Below, piece by piece: positions 9,834 to 19,036 of a DNA stretch of 64,000 bases. Origin of the DNA: Sphingobacterium sp. HMA12. Lineage in GTDB: Bacteria > Bacteroidota > Bacteroidia > Sphingobacteriales > Sphingobacteriaceae. The number at the start of each line of letters is the position of its first letter. Positions within the stretch are counted from its first letter, which is position 1. The stretch is taken from the NCBI RefSeq assembly GCF_002933815.1, contig NZ_BEYR01000001.1, forward strand, positions 496,001-560,000. Reading direction: 5' to 3'. The translations under genes were made by a program, and so were the position numbers. The notes beneath the pieces were generated by a model that was not told the origin of the DNA, searched no databases, and worked only from the letters and a program-made list of their open reading frames with translations.

Positions 9834-10346
9834 TTAAAATAAAAGAAAGTTCAATACTAAATTCAAGAATTTGGTTTTCAAAAGGTTTATTGCACGCATA
9901 CGCTGAGTTTTTACGGTGTTGACGGAAATATCCAATTCCTGTGCGACCTCATCATATTTCATACCATCCAAATAGATTAAACGGCAGATCCGCTGACAGC
10001 CCTCAGGCAATTGATCGAGTTCACGATATAATGCACCAATCAGTTCGGCATTGATAAGATCGTCCAAGATATTCCTATTGTCAGACTCCGTTATGGTGAT
10101 GGCGTCCCGTATCTTATCAAATACTCTATCTCGCCGTTTGGCATTCATTGCCATATTTTTTACTGAGGTGTAGAGAAAGCTTTTGATAACAGGTTCTCCC
10201 TTCTCCAACAGCTCCGGTCTATCCATCAGGACAATAAAAGCATCTTGTACAATATCCTTAGCTATTTCCTCCGAGTTGACCCATGGAAAGGCAAATGTAC
10301 AGAGCTGTAGAAAATATGTTTTGAAATAATATTCGATAGATAACAT
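9834..10346 (-). CDS. ECF RNA polymerase sigma factor
   Basis: A 170-residue sigma-70 family ECF factor of the Bacteroidetes type. Region 2 is visible in SEEIAKDIVQDAFIVLMD and KSFLYTSVKNMAMNAKRR; region 4 in LPEGCQRICRLIYLDGMKYDEVAQELDISVNTVKTQRMRAI. The N-terminus is slightly short, but an in-frame stop lies two codons upstream of the ATG. It should be held by the following FecR protein and activate the locus when substrate reaches SusC. Confidence 0.92.
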   Translation of the reverse strand: MLSIEYYFKTYFLQLCTFAFPWVNSEEIAKDIVQDAFIVLMDRPELLEKGEPVIKSFLYTSVKNMAMNAKRRDRVFDKIRDAITITESDNRNILDDLINAELIGALYRELDQLPEGCQRICRLIYLDGMKYDEVAQELDISVNTVKTQRMRAINLLKTKFLNLVLNFLLF

Positions 10347-10350
10347 TACC

Positions 10351-10388
10351 TAGCTATTTTTTTAAAATATAGCTATTATACAAAAATA
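10351..10388 (-). promoter_or_regulatory. Promoter -7 element and 5'-leader hairpin of ECF sigma gene
   Basis: On the minus strand bases 10388-10381 read TATTTTTG, an exact match to the Bacteroidetes -7 consensus TAnnTTTG, about 35 bp before the sigma start codon. The predicted leader holds an inverted repeat with arms TAGCTAT (10351-10357) and ATAGCTA (10369-10375). The hairpin may influence translation or be an operator; no T-run follows it. Confidence 0.45.
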
Positions 10389-10751
10389 TTGGAAACAATG
10401 CGTGTATTTTATATAAAGCAACCTTAGGTGCGTTTTTGTCAATAAGTGAAGAAATGCCTGCTGTTAAAGTTCGGCTTCTAATAGTTTTTCTGTGCAGCTG
10501 AATGTTTTTTTTATCGTATTAGCTTCCCGACTGTAACAAATAAATGGATTAATGCCGGTTTTTAATACCATGAATTTTTCATTTGCATAACAGTGTCTTA
10601 TTCTCCGATTCATCACGATCTGGAGACCCCTTCGGTTCTTATTTTGTTGATTGAATTCGGCTTAATTAACCGCCTAAAAATCAATGATCAATTTTAAGCC
10701 AAAATCACAAAATCGTTATTTTCAGGGATATTTTAATAGGGTACCTTTCAC
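10389..10751. other. Intergenic spacer without recognised gene
   Basis: AT-rich spacer between the divergent sigma-factor and lipoprotein promoters. I see no convincing coding frame, tRNA or repeat; only a loose inverted pair GGCTTAA/TTAAGCC near 10661-10702. Confidence 0.5.
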
Positions 10752-10759
10752 TATTTTTG
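10752..10759 (+). promoter_or_regulatory. Promoter -7 element
   Basis: TATTTTTG matches TAnnTTTG and lies 24 bp before the ATG at 10784. It supports that ATG over a TTG codon at 10757, which overlaps this element. Confidence 0.45.
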
Positions 10760-10783
10760 ATTTGCATAATTAAAAATAGCGGC

Positions 10784-11311
10784 ATGAAACAGTTCACGAT
10801 TTTAATTTCCTTTGTAGCACTGACCGGCTGTAAAATCAATACGCAGAGATTGCAGGTTTCTGCTATTCAAACTGAACCAAAACGAATGATAAAAGTGAAT
10901 CCTGAAACTGGTACAACATATACTTTCACAAGCCGTAGTAGAGTTACAAAGCGGCTTCCGTACCAAATTTTTATGCTTTCCAAAACTGCTGAAAAGCTCA
11001 AATTTCGGATACAGGGAAATATTTATTCGAGTGGACATCACATCAACAGGATCAGGAAAATTCGATTTGAAAAAGGAAAACAGCTTGGAAATGCCATCAC
11101 GCTGCGCTATTTTGTTGAACTTCAAAGAAAGCCCGGTAAAGAAAATGTAAATGTGGAGGGCTATAACTATACGAAAGATGAAATCTACGAGATACCGCAT
11201 GATGTCAAAATAATAAAAATTGAATTGTACGAAGATCGCTTGAATGATCACGGTCCGGCCAATCCAACGCTGATGACTCAGCAGCGCTTTGATTTTTTTG
11301 CGAAAATATAA
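10784..11311 (+). CDS. Hypothetical lipoprotein
   Basis: A protein of 175 residues from the ATG that gives MKQFTILISFVALTGC, a lipoprotein signal with Cys16. The mature part is rich in basic and beta-strand-forming residues, with a segment KLKFRIQGNIYSSGHHINRIRK; I recognise no family. An upstream -7 element fits this start. It stands alone between divergent and unrelated genes. Probably an envelope lipoprotein of unknown role. Confidence 0.65.
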   Translation: MKQFTILISFVALTGCKINTQRLQVSAIQTEPKRMIKVNPETGTTYTFTSRSRVTKRLPYQIFMLSKTAEKLKFRIQGNIYSSGHHINRIRKIRFEKGKQLGNAITLRYFVELQRKPGKENVNVEGYNYTKDEIYEIPHDVKIIKIELYEDRLNDHGPANPTLMTQQRFDFFAKI

Positions 11312-11553
11312 AAGCATAAAAAATGATCTTATTAAATTAGTAAGACAGAATAAATGATTACAGGATCTAATCTAAATCATGAGGCTCGCTAAAGGGGTAA
11401 GACCGAATCTAATTATAAAGCCATTAGAAGGGAAGCGGTACTAAATCTCAAAGCCGGATAAGGAAAAATGAAGTCGTCGTGCAAACTTGCCACAGGACAA
11501 TTTTTAAGCGGTGGAAATCCACTAACTTTATTTTGTACAAAAAATAAAATACG

Positions 11554-11949
11554 ATGAAACCTAAAATGATATGGGCGAATTTGGCCGTGGCCAATCTAGA
11601 ACGCACGCAAAAATTTTATAAAGTATTGGGATTTAAAGCTAATGATCTGCATACTTCAAGTCAGTTGGTGAGCTTCTTTTTTGGTGAAAATGATTTTGTG
11701 ATCCACTTTTTTTTAAAGAATATAATCGAATCAAATTTAAAAGAATTAACCTTCGGTGATCCGAAAATAAGTAATGAAATCATCTTTACACTTTCGGCGG
11801 AGAGCAATACTCAGGTCGATCAATGGGCTGAAGAAGTTGAAAACGCTGGCGGAACAATTATTTCTAAACCGATAGGTTTTGGGAACAGTTATTATGGTTT
11901 TGTCTTTGCCGACCCCGACGGGCATAAATTCAATGTTTTCAAAATGTAG
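11554..11949 (+). CDS. VOC family (glyoxalase/bleomycin-resistance fold) protein
   Basis: A 131-residue protein made of two beta-alpha-beta-beta-beta modules. It opens with WANLAVANLERTQKFYKVLGF and closes with GNSYYGFVFADPDGHKFNVFKM, the standard VOC frame and metal-site end. Members bind a metal and act as dioxygenases, isomerases or drug-binding proteins, so the substrate is unknown. It is monocistronic; the hairpin at 12014-12049 probably ends it. Confidence 0.85.
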   Translation: MKPKMIWANLAVANLERTQKFYKVLGFKANDLHTSSQLVSFFFGENDFVIHFFLKNIIESNLKELTFGDPKISNEIIFTLSAESNTQVDQWAEEVENAGGTIISKPIGFGNSYYGFVFADPDGHKFNVFKM

Positions 11950-12013
11950 CGGACGTCTGCGGCTGTACTGGTTTAAACTGGCACAGGTTAGGAAATATAG
12001 GTTTAAATCAAAG

Positions 12014-12049
12014 ACAAAGCGCTGCCATAGTTAATTAGCAGCGTTTTGT
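12014..12049 (+). terminator. Hairpin between convergent genes, likely bidirectional terminator
   Basis: Arms ACAAAGCGCTGC (12014-12025) and GCAGCGTTTTGT (12038-12049) pair over 12 bp with one G-U pair. The plus strand continues T-rich, and the minus strand shows a shorter T-rich run. It sits between the VOC gene and the converging protease gene. Confidence 0.6.
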
Positions 12050-12067
12050 GCTTTACTTTACTGCTAA

Positions 12068-13654
12068 CTAATTAGAAAATACTCCAAAGTCAGCAAGGTG
12101 TGAATAAAAGAAATCACCCCAGGAATTCACAGATTCTACTTTAAGATAACGGGTACTGATCGTTGCATCCAGATTAACATTTATCCAGGAACCGGAGACT
12201 TTGCTTAATTGAGCAGATTTAATTAAATTCCAGCTTGTACCATTTGTGCTGGTATAAATATTAATATCTTTCATTGCTCCATTCAAATTGTCTCGGTTTC
12301 GAAAAGCAAGTCCTTTTACAGTACGTAAAGCACCCATATTCACCGAGAAGAAATGCGGCTGCGGGGTTTGGGCCGAAGACCATGGTGTATGCCAAATTGT
12401 ACTTCTATTCATATCAAGTACATTACTTGCCGGTGCGCCAGATTCGTTGCTGTCGCTCCCGACAATTGACCAGCCTGTTGTCGGAAGCAGTTTATGGGTT
12501 ACAACTTTGCTGAGATCAGGAACATTGTTGACGAAGTTATAAGCATAACCCAAAGTAGAACGGCTACCATTGACATGCATAAAGCCAATCCGCATCTCAT
12601 AGTTTCCGGTCAGATCATAGAAGTCTGCCAGTGGACATTCAAACCTGAAACTATCTTGACCGATAATTTTGGTCGCCCATTGTACTGCATCGTAGTCGTT
12701 ATTGCCGCCAAAAGGCTCGCGGTCATGCCAGACGACAATATCAGAGACAGGCTTGGTAGTAGTGAATTTTCCGGAGAGAATAATCTTGTCATTGCTGAAA
12801 CTTGATGAGAGGGAAGTGATCTCCGCAGATGCAGCACTATACCAGTCATTTCGGGTTACTGTACTGAATACCTGGCTGTTATTAAAGGTTGCAGCCGTGG
12901 TTGCAGTCAATGAAGTAGGAGAGATCCCATAGGTTGAATTACCAGATCCCATCAATGCCGTTCCCAGAGTTGGCGCCAATGTCTTGTTCATCCGGTTATG
13001 ACTAGCGTTTAAGCCATGTCCGAGTTCATGGATCATTCCACCTATCCAAACTGTCGCTTTCCAGCCGATATCACCACCTATTCCTAGGTTTTTAGCATCT
13101 AAATTTAAGTAATCCAATGCATAACAGGTGGTTCCGGTTCCATAGAACGGGGGGCCTCCGGGATTGGCCGGATCAGTATTATAAGTAGGGATGATAATCA
13201 GATTGTGTTCACTCTTTTTGGCAGCAGGGTTCTGAGCGAAATAGCTGTCTACCTCAGATTTTACAGCACCGCTTCCTCCCGAATAAGGATAGTTTGCCTG
13301 CCCAAATTTTCCGGCGATGTAATGGATATTGATTAATGTGTCGTTTGTCAGATCCAATCCAAAAGATTTTCGACCAAAACCTTCCCGATTCATGTTAATG
13401 GCAAACATTTCCTGTGCATCCAGGAGGATTCGACTGATCCGTTTTCTAAAATTGGGAATTGAATCAACATCATTGGGTACAAAATAAATAACATTCAGTT
13501 TGTACGGATTCTCACGCCATTCGTTCGTAATTGATGTGTTGGATGCTTTTAGTTTTAGATTTTCGCTGTTTTCATCAGTTGAAACAAGCGTCTTATTACA
13601 GGACGCTGCACCCAGGGCCAGGGTGGCAATCAATAAATTTAAAAGTTTTCTCAT
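12068..13654 (-). CDS. Secreted metzincin-like metalloprotease with discoidin domain
   Basis: A 528-residue lipoprotein (LALGAASC, Cys19). The catalytic region contains HELGHGLNASH, i.e. His209, Glu210, His213 and His219 spaced as in the metzincin motif HExxHxxGxxH but with Asn216 in place of Gly. A possible Met-turn is Met235 in GTALMGSGN. The last 140 residues form a discoidin (F5/8 type C) carbohydrate/ligand-binding domain (SNVLDMNRSTIWHTPW onward, RYLKVESVNSWG). It probably cleaves an extracellular glycoprotein at the cell surface. It has its own promoter region with three repeated motifs upstream. Confidence 0.82.
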   Translation of the reverse strand: MRKLLNLLIATLALGAASCNKTLVSTDENSENLKLKASNTSITNEWRENPYKLNVIYFVPNDVDSIPNFRKRISRILLDAQEMFAINMNREGFGRKSFGLDLTNDTLINIHYIAGKFGQANYPYSGGSGAVKSEVDSYFAQNPAAKKSEHNLIIIPTYNTDPANPGGPPFYGTGTTCYALDYLNLDAKNLGIGGDIGWKATVWIGGMIHELGHGLNASHNRMNKTLAPTLGTALMGSGNSTYGISPTSLTATTAATFNNSQVFSTVTRNDWYSAASAEITSLSSSFSNDKIILSGKFTTTKPVSDIVVWHDREPFGGNNDYDAVQWATKIIGQDSFRFECPLADFYDLTGNYEMRIGFMHVNGSRSTLGYAYNFVNNVPDLSKVVTHKLLPTTGWSIVGSDSNESGAPASNVLDMNRSTIWHTPWSSAQTPQPHFFSVNMGALRTVKGLAFRNRDNLNGAMKDINIYTSTNGTSWNLIKSAQLSKVSGSWINVNLDATISTRYLKVESVNSWGDFFYSHLADFGVFSN

Positions 13655-14090
13655 AACGGTTTATATTGTGTTGTCCTGAATATATACCATCGCTCCGATT
13701 AATTGGAAAAAATATTACACTTTTATCATATATTGTTTAGTCAATCGATTGATAAATAAGTTTTGATAATTGTTTTGTAACATTTATTAATTCAATTGAT
13801 AAAAAATAAGCTAGATGTTTTTGGACTAACTTCATGCCGTTGTCTTCGAAACCGCTAGCGCTTAGCAATTTCATCCATTCTGGCGATCGGGATCGAGTGA
13901 TTCTCGTCGATCAAAACGCATCGGACTGTTTTTGAGTTAATCAATGCATTGATAAAACTATATGTAGTGTTGATATAATCGGTATATTTTTCTACAAATA
14001 AAATTTTGTTTAAGGAATAAAACCAATTGACTGTAGCAGTACTATATATACCATCGTTTCATATTTGATCTTAAGCAAAAGCTGGCATTT
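13655..14090. promoter_or_regulatory. Upstream region of the protease gene with three TCAAT..ATTGA motifs
   Basis: No gene is visible. Three similar sites occur: TCAATCGATTGATAAA (13741), TCAATTGATAAAAA (13792) and TCAATGCATTGATAAA (13941). The outer two are perfect 12-bp palindromes. They lie upstream of the minus-strand protease start and may be regulator sites, though AT-richness makes chance matches possible. Confidence 0.35.
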
Positions 14091-14813
14091 TTAATGAAAG
14101 ATCAGGTCTATACTTGAACCGATAATAAATACTACAATTGTAAGCGTTATAAGTCCTAAAATATAGGCGGCCAATGCTTTTAAATAACTGGCTATTTTAT
14201 AGGGATCGAAAAACTGTGCCATAGACCAAACACAATATAGCAAACCAGCTATACTGCTCTGTACCATGATATTGAAGTGGGTAATGCCTTCGATTATTGC
14301 AAAGACGCTGTATATCAGCATGCTCATTCCTAAAGTGAAACATAACAGGATGATAATTTCAAAGAGATTAAACCCATATTTTTTAAAAAATAGTTTTGCC
14401 CAAAACGCGATAAATAGTCCTATGATGATATTGGCATAACCATAATGGCTCTGGATCCAGAGATACATTGCACCCGTTGTAGAATGTCGGGACTCATAAT
14501 AACTGATATATTTGTCTTCAACATGAAAATAATGACTTACAATCGAGTAGATTAGCGAGGTCACAATAATAAAAATAATAGGTTTGACCAAACGGCTTCG
14601 ATTTTCGGAAATGTATTTTCTTACATTTTTTCCTGGAGTGGTAATGAGTTCTCGAATCGTATACAGGATTCCCCGTTCGAAATGAAGGACATGTTCGATT
14701 TCGTGAGCGATATAACGTGCGTCAATTCTTTTGAGGGCCGCTGGTTGACCACAATTTGGACAGAAGTTGGATATGATATCCGTACCACAGTTTTTGCAAT
14801 TTATCATTTTCAA
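14091..14813 (-). CDS. DUF3667-type zinc-ribbon membrane protein
   Basis: A 240-residue protein. An N-terminal zinc ribbon uses Cys6, Cys9, Cys18 and Cys21 (CKNCG...CPNCGQ); a cytoplasmic stretch with YISENRSRLVKPIIFI, characteristic of DUF3667 proteins, leads into several membrane helices (about 95-115, 125-145, 150-180, 190-235). The role of the family is unknown. It has no operon partner. Confidence 0.8.
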   Translation of the reverse strand: MKMINCKNCGTDIISNFCPNCGQPAALKRIDARYIAHEIEHVLHFERGILYTIRELITTPGKNVRKYISENRSRLVKPIIFIIVTSLIYSIVSHYFHVEDKYISYYESRHSTTGAMYLWIQSHYGYANIIIGLFIAFWAKLFFKKYGFNLFEIIILLCFTLGMSMLIYSVFAIIEGITHFNIMVQSSIAGLLYCVWSMAQFFDPYKIASYLKALAAYILGLITLTIVVFIIGSSIDLIFH

Positions 14814-14938
14814 GGTATTCTATAGGTAACTAAGGTTTTCAATATATGCAGGTTCCACTTAATATATCAGTAAGTAATTTTTTGCTTTCTATCGGCGAAT
14901 AATTTGACCAAAAATATGACAGATTGCCCTAATAAAAG

Positions 14939-14969
14939 CTACACCTGAGTGTAGTTTTACTTAATTTTG
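14939..14969 (+). promoter_or_regulatory. Palindrome and -7 element of LuxR-type gene
   Basis: CTACAC-CTGA-GTGTAG (14939-14954) is a perfect dyad placed just upstream of TAATTTTG (14962-14969), an exact TAnnTTTG element 18 bp before the ATG. The dyad would overlap RNA polymerase contacts and may be an operator, possibly for autoregulation. Confidence 0.45.
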
Positions 14970-14986
14970 AAGTATAGCATTTGAAC

Positions 14987-15742
14987 ATGGATTTTAACGA
15001 TTTATTTTCCCCCAAGAATACGGTTACTAGTCTTTCTGCAAAAGATGTGGAACAGAACAATGATTATATAGAAATTGTGAAAGCGTTTGCCCGTATTACA
15101 TATCAAAGTATATACCTCATCGATTACCAATTGAAAGGATTTGAATTTGTTTCTGATAATCCTTTGTTTCTGGCAGGTTTAACTTCAACACAAGTGATGG
15201 AAATGGGATACAGTTTTTACCAAAAATATGTCCCTGCAATAGATTTTCAGATGCTTATTCAGATCAACAATGCAGGGTTTAGTTTCTATGAAAAAATTCC
15301 GGTGGAAGAGCGTAAGCTTTATGTGATTTCCTATGATTTTCAAATTCAAGATGCCGATAAAAAGTATATTTTGATCAATCATAAGCTGACACCATTTTTT
15401 CTGACCGAACAAGGCAAGATATGGAAAGCCATGTGTATCGTATCGCTATCTTCAAATATCTCCTCCGGAAATGTAAATATAGAAAAACTTCATTCTGATC
15501 TGCAATGGCAACTCGATCTCCAGACCAATAAATGGATTGCGCGAACAAAAATTAATCTGACAGCGCGTGAAATAGAAATTCTACGGTATTATCATCGTGG
15601 GCTCACCATTCATGAAACCTCTGAAAAGATATTTATTTCAATTGACACGGTAAAATTCCATCGGCGCAAATTATTTGAAAAATTGGGTGTGAGCAATATG
15701 AATGAGGCCCTGACTTTTGCCTTGAATAACAGATTATTATAG
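14987..15742 (+). CDS. LuxR-family transcriptional regulator
   Basis: A protein of 251 residues from the ATG; an in-frame TTG two codons upstream is less likely. The N-terminal 170 residues look like a PAS-type sensor found in Bacteroidetes LuxR proteins (YQSIYLIDYQLKGFEFVSDNPLFLAGLT). The C-terminal GerE helix-turn-helix is clear: LTAREIEILRYYHRGLTIHE, then SIDTVKFHRRKLFEKLGV. There is no receiver Asp pattern, so it is not a classical response regulator. Targets are unknown. Confidence 0.85.
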   Translation: MDFNDLFSPKNTVTSLSAKDVEQNNDYIEIVKAFARITYQSIYLIDYQLKGFEFVSDNPLFLAGLTSTQVMEMGYSFYQKYVPAIDFQMLIQINNAGFSFYEKIPVEERKLYVISYDFQIQDADKKYILINHKLTPFFLTEQGKIWKAMCIVSLSSNISSGNVNIEKLHSDLQWQLDLQTNKWIARTKINLTAREIEILRYYHRGLTIHETSEKIFISIDTVKFHRRKLFEKLGVSNMNEALTFALNNRLL

Positions 15743-15896
15743 ATGTTTTATCAAAAGAAATTATAGCAAAAAGTTACTGATTTTTGATTCCAAAAGCTGA
15801 TTGCAACAAGCATGCGGATTTGATTGAAAACCCGGAATCGAAATAGTGAAGCAATTTGGCAAAAAGAAGTGGTAATAATTTTTATTGACGGAGCTT

Positions 15897-16232
15897 TTAT
15901 TTGTAGGCGTAATAACAGCTTTGACTGTAAAGGCGTTGTAAATTTGCTGATGAAAGCCAGCTATATTTTGTGTATATAAACTGTCTGAATTGGTGGAAAT
16001 CTACAAATTCAATTCCTGTATCGGAGCGAATAGGATTCTCGGCTATAAAACGGTGTGCAATTTGATGCACTTTTTTGCAGAGCACATTGCATTCTTCCAG
16101 TTGCTGCATATGTAGATCTGGAAATTTAATAGCCAACCTTTCATTAATTGGTTTTAACCAATTTTCTCCAAACTCCATAGATAGTTGAAGTCCATAGTTT
16201 AATATTTCAATTGATAAATTTATTTGAGCCAT
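15897..16232 (-). CDS. Hypothetical protein
   Basis: A 111-residue soluble, probably helical protein with a two-Cys segment EECNVLCKKVHQIAHRF and an aromatic C-terminus (SCYYAYK). I recognise no domain. Composition is coding-like and the ATG has a clean upstream region. It is flanked by non-coding or decayed DNA, so it may be an accessory gene. Confidence 0.5.
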   Translation of the reverse strand: MAQINLSIEILNYGLQLSMEFGENWLKPINERLAIKFPDLHMQQLEECNVLCKKVHQIAHRFIAENPIRSDTGIEFVDFHQFRQFIYTKYSWLSSANLQRLYSQSCYYAYK

Positions 16233-16481
16233 AAATCATAATAAGTTTGTTGGTCCAGTTCCGTATTACCCGCTATATATGTTTACTTGTATCGGTTTCC
16301 CTTCCGGTTACTATATGCTATTGCTAAAATAACAATTTATCCTTAAAAACTTGTTTGCCAGATGTACAACAATTTTTTTGATTGGATCGAGCTCGGAGCT
16401 TTGATTCATTCGTAACGGAATAACATGGGAACCCGATGCTTGTAAAAAGGATAATCCAATGGGGCCAAAAATTGGAATATT

Positions 16482-16980
16482 GGCTGAGCAAATACAGGGA
16501 ATTTAAATACATTGATCGTCAAGGTTAACAGCATAGGATATTCGGTATCAGATCAACCGATTTTGGGATCTGCCGACGGTAACAATTTTTACACCCGGGA
16601 GGCATTGGGGTACCATACCAGCAGCAGTGAATAATCCTGTTGAGTTTTATGGCGCATTAGCCACAAACGCATTTGATTTGCGTTTAGATAACGTTTATCA
16701 TTACGGGAACAAATAAATAGGTATATCCATTTTTTTAATAAAGAGTTTTATCATACGAATTGATAGAACCCTTTATGCTGAAATAATCTCAGCGAAATCA
16801 TTTTGTTTTCGCCATCTCATGCTCTCTTTTTCCGAAAAAACTGGATGATCAGTTCTATTTCCCAGTCAAACACTTTTATATCGTTCAGGATGTCGTGTAT
16901 GATCGGTTTATGAACAGATAACCAGATGCTGTAGGGACTTTCGATACCGTATGCCTATACGATAAAAGCCCTGTTAACTG
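16482..16980 (+). pseudogene. Possible decayed coding remnants, family unknown
   Basis: The 760-bp gap between 16233 and 16995 has no intact gene but holds short frames with protein-like composition separated by stops: one reading SDQPILGSADGNNFYTREAL near 16540-16605, a second (different frame) reading NNPVEFYGALATNAFDLRLD near 16625-16690, and a third ending SPVNWDNFIN at about 16990. The frame changes suggest a degraded gene. I cannot name it, and chance is possible. Confidence 0.3.
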
Positions 16981-16995
16981 GGACAATTTCATTAA

Positions 16996-17817
16996 CTAGT
17001 TCAGTTTGTAGGCATGCACCATATTGGTTCGGACCGTAGGTATGTAAAGTATACCCGAAGATTTGTCATAGCCAATATCAGCAGCATTTACCTTGTTTTC
17101 ACGGGTGTCAAGTATTATTTCATTGGAGCCGTCAGGTTTGACATGATAGATCAGCCCCTGCCATCCAGAGACCAGAAATTCGTTCGTTTTCACCTGGACA
17201 ACTCCGTCTAGTCCGCCTTCCATACCTTTTGATAGCACAGTCATCTGTTTATCCGGGTCTACTTTAATTAATGATCTATCGGATAGCACATAGAGCTCTT
17301 TACCTACGGCGAGAAGTCCGTTTACTCCTTTGAGGTTTTCAAGGTATAGTGACGGCTGATCATTTTCAATTCGATAAACTTTACCGTTTTTTGTATCGCT
17401 GACATATACGATTCCTTTTGAATCAACAGTAATATCATTGAGAAGTCCAGCTCCTGCGATAGCAATTCTTTTGATGATGGACGCTTTTTTAATGTCGATA
17501 ACCGCTACAGACTGCGAGTTTGCTTCCGCTGCATAAAGAAGATTCTTATAAATTCCTATCCCTAGTACTGCATCTAGCCCCGTTACCCATTCCCTTTTGA
17601 TAAACTTGCCGTCCATGTCAAGTTTGCTTATAAAACCTTTCCCTTTCTGTTCAAAGTTTACCGTATTGGAGACATAGAGCACTTTATTTTTGGAATCTAC
17701 CCAGACGGATTCAGGAGATCTTAAAGTCGTATCCGATTGCCATCGCTGCGTCAAAGATTGCTGGCTGAACGATATTTGTGTGATCATTATCAAAGCTAAT
17801 GTTAGAATAATTTTCAT
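16996..17817 (-). CDS. SMP-30/gluconolactonase-like beta-propeller protein
   Basis: A 273-residue exported protein: signal peptide MKIILTLALIMITQISFSQQ, then repeated propeller blades (SPESVWVDSKNKVLYVSN, LNDITVDSKGIVYVSDTKNG, VNAADIGYDKSSGILYIPT) as in SMP-30/LRE or NHL proteins. Members include lactonases, but many are only binding propellers, so catalysis is not assured. It lies upstream of no obvious partner, 160 bp from the GAPDH gene on the same strand. Confidence 0.75.
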   Translation of the reverse strand: MKIILTLALIMITQISFSQQSLTQRWQSDTTLRSPESVWVDSKNKVLYVSNTVNFEQKGKGFISKLDMDGKFIKREWVTGLDAVLGIGIYKNLLYAAEANSQSVAVIDIKKASIIKRIAIAGAGLLNDITVDSKGIVYVSDTKNGKVYRIENDQPSLYLENLKGVNGLLAVGKELYVLSDRSLIKVDPDKQMTVLSKGMEGGLDGVVQVKTNEFLVSGWQGLIYHVKPDGSNEIILDTRENKVNAADIGYDKSSGILYIPTVRTNMVHAYKLN

Positions 17818-17979
17818 GGAAACTTAGATTAAGGTTTATAGTAGTTTAACTTGTTTATAGCATATTGTTTAAGAATCGCCCTAAGAAACAGATGGCCTCC
17901 ATATGAAAAAGCAGATCCTAACATATAATTATACAGAATTTTGAGCAGATTGTTTTATTTAATCGCATTGTTTTCTTAT

Positions 17980-18963
17980 TTAAATCGATTGTATTTGTCT
18001 AATCATCTGATTTGTGAAACCCCATTCATTATCATACCAAGCCATCACTTTCACTAGATCGCCATCGACTACCCTTGTCATTTCGAGATCAACTGTTGCT
18101 GCAAAGGTACTTTTAATAATATCCGTAGAGACCAGCGGTTCGTCCGTTACGGCAAGGACCTTACTGTACCTGGCAGTTTTGGATTCTTCGATTAAGATCC
18201 GGTTGATTTCTTCGATTGATGTTGGACGTTCGGCAATAAAAGTAATATCTGATATTGATCCCACTGGAACTGGAACTCTTACAGCAATACCATCAAATTT
18301 GCCCAAATATTGTGGTAAAGCTTTCGTGGTTGCTATCGCAGCGCCTGTTGCAGCGGGGGCAAGATTAATGCCTGCAGCTCTACCCATACGAGGTTCTTTT
18401 TTTGAAGGAGCGTCTACTAATGCCTGTGAAGCCGTATAGCCGTGTGTCGTATTAAGGATGGCCTTTTTAATACCTAGCTTTCTGCCCAAGATTTCAATAA
18501 TCGGACTGATATTATTGGTTGTGCAGCTCGCACATGAAAATATATAAACCTTTCCATCCTCAGTATTAACACCATGCACCACAGTAGGAGTATCTTTGGT
18601 TGGACCGGAGATTACAACAAATTTTGCGCCTGATGACAAATGTTTTTCAGCATCATTTTTGTTGGTAAAAATACCTGTGCTTTCAATGATTATTTCTGCT
18701 TGGATATCTCGCCAGGGCAAATTTTCAATTTCCCTTATGCTTGTATATTTAATCGGTTTTCCATCAACAAATATGGTATCTCCGGCTACCTGTACCTCTT
18801 TCTCATACTTTCCATAATTGCTGTCATATTTGAGTAAATAAGCAGCATTTTCAATACTCATGAGATCGTTAATTCCGACCACTTCGAGATCAGCAGTTTC
18901 AGTGATAATTTTCAGCGCTGCACGGCCAATACGACCAAATCCATTAATTGCTATCTTTTTCAT
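17980..18963 (-). CDS. gap: Type I glyceraldehyde-3-phosphate dehydrogenase
   Basis: A 327-residue GAPDH that oxidises glyceraldehyde-3-phosphate to 1,3-bisphosphoglycerate with NAD. It shows the Rossmann start KIAINGFGRIGR, the NAD-type IND at residues 31-33, catalytic Cys147 in SCASCTTNN, His174 in NTTHGYTASQ, and the C-terminal WYDNEWGFTNQM. It is monocistronic. A perfect TGAC-N4-GTCA dyad about 74 bp upstream suggests Crp/Fnr-type control, so it may be a condition-specific rather than the sole glycolytic copy. Confidence 0.95.
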   Translation of the reverse strand: MKKIAINGFGRIGRAALKIITETADLEVVGINDLMSIENAAYLLKYDSNYGKYEKEVQVAGDTIFVDGKPIKYTSIREIENLPWRDIQAEIIIESTGIFTNKNDAEKHLSSGAKFVVISGPTKDTPTVVHGVNTEDGKVYIFSCASCTTNNISPIIEILGRKLGIKKAILNTTHGYTASQALVDAPSKKEPRMGRAAGINLAPAATGAAIATTKALPQYLGKFDGIAVRVPVPVGSISDITFIAERPTSIEEINRILIEESKTARYSKVLAVTDEPLVSTDIIKSTFAATVDLEMTRVVDGDLVKVMAWYDNEWGFTNQMIRQIQSI

Positions 18964-19036
18964 TTTAAATGGTATTTATTGTTTGATACTGATTTAATAT
19001 ATGATCTAAGTTCTCGCATATAACACTAAAAAGAGA

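Noticed and set aside
12494..12932. Overlapping frames on both strands inside the protease gene
   Set aside because: Shadow frames of a gene with clear domains; no independent signals.
16770..16806. Hairpin AAAGAGTTTTATCA / TGATAGAACCCTTT considered as a terminator
   Set aside because: Flanked by A-rich rather than T-rich sequence in the useful direction on either strand, and it ends no intact gene.
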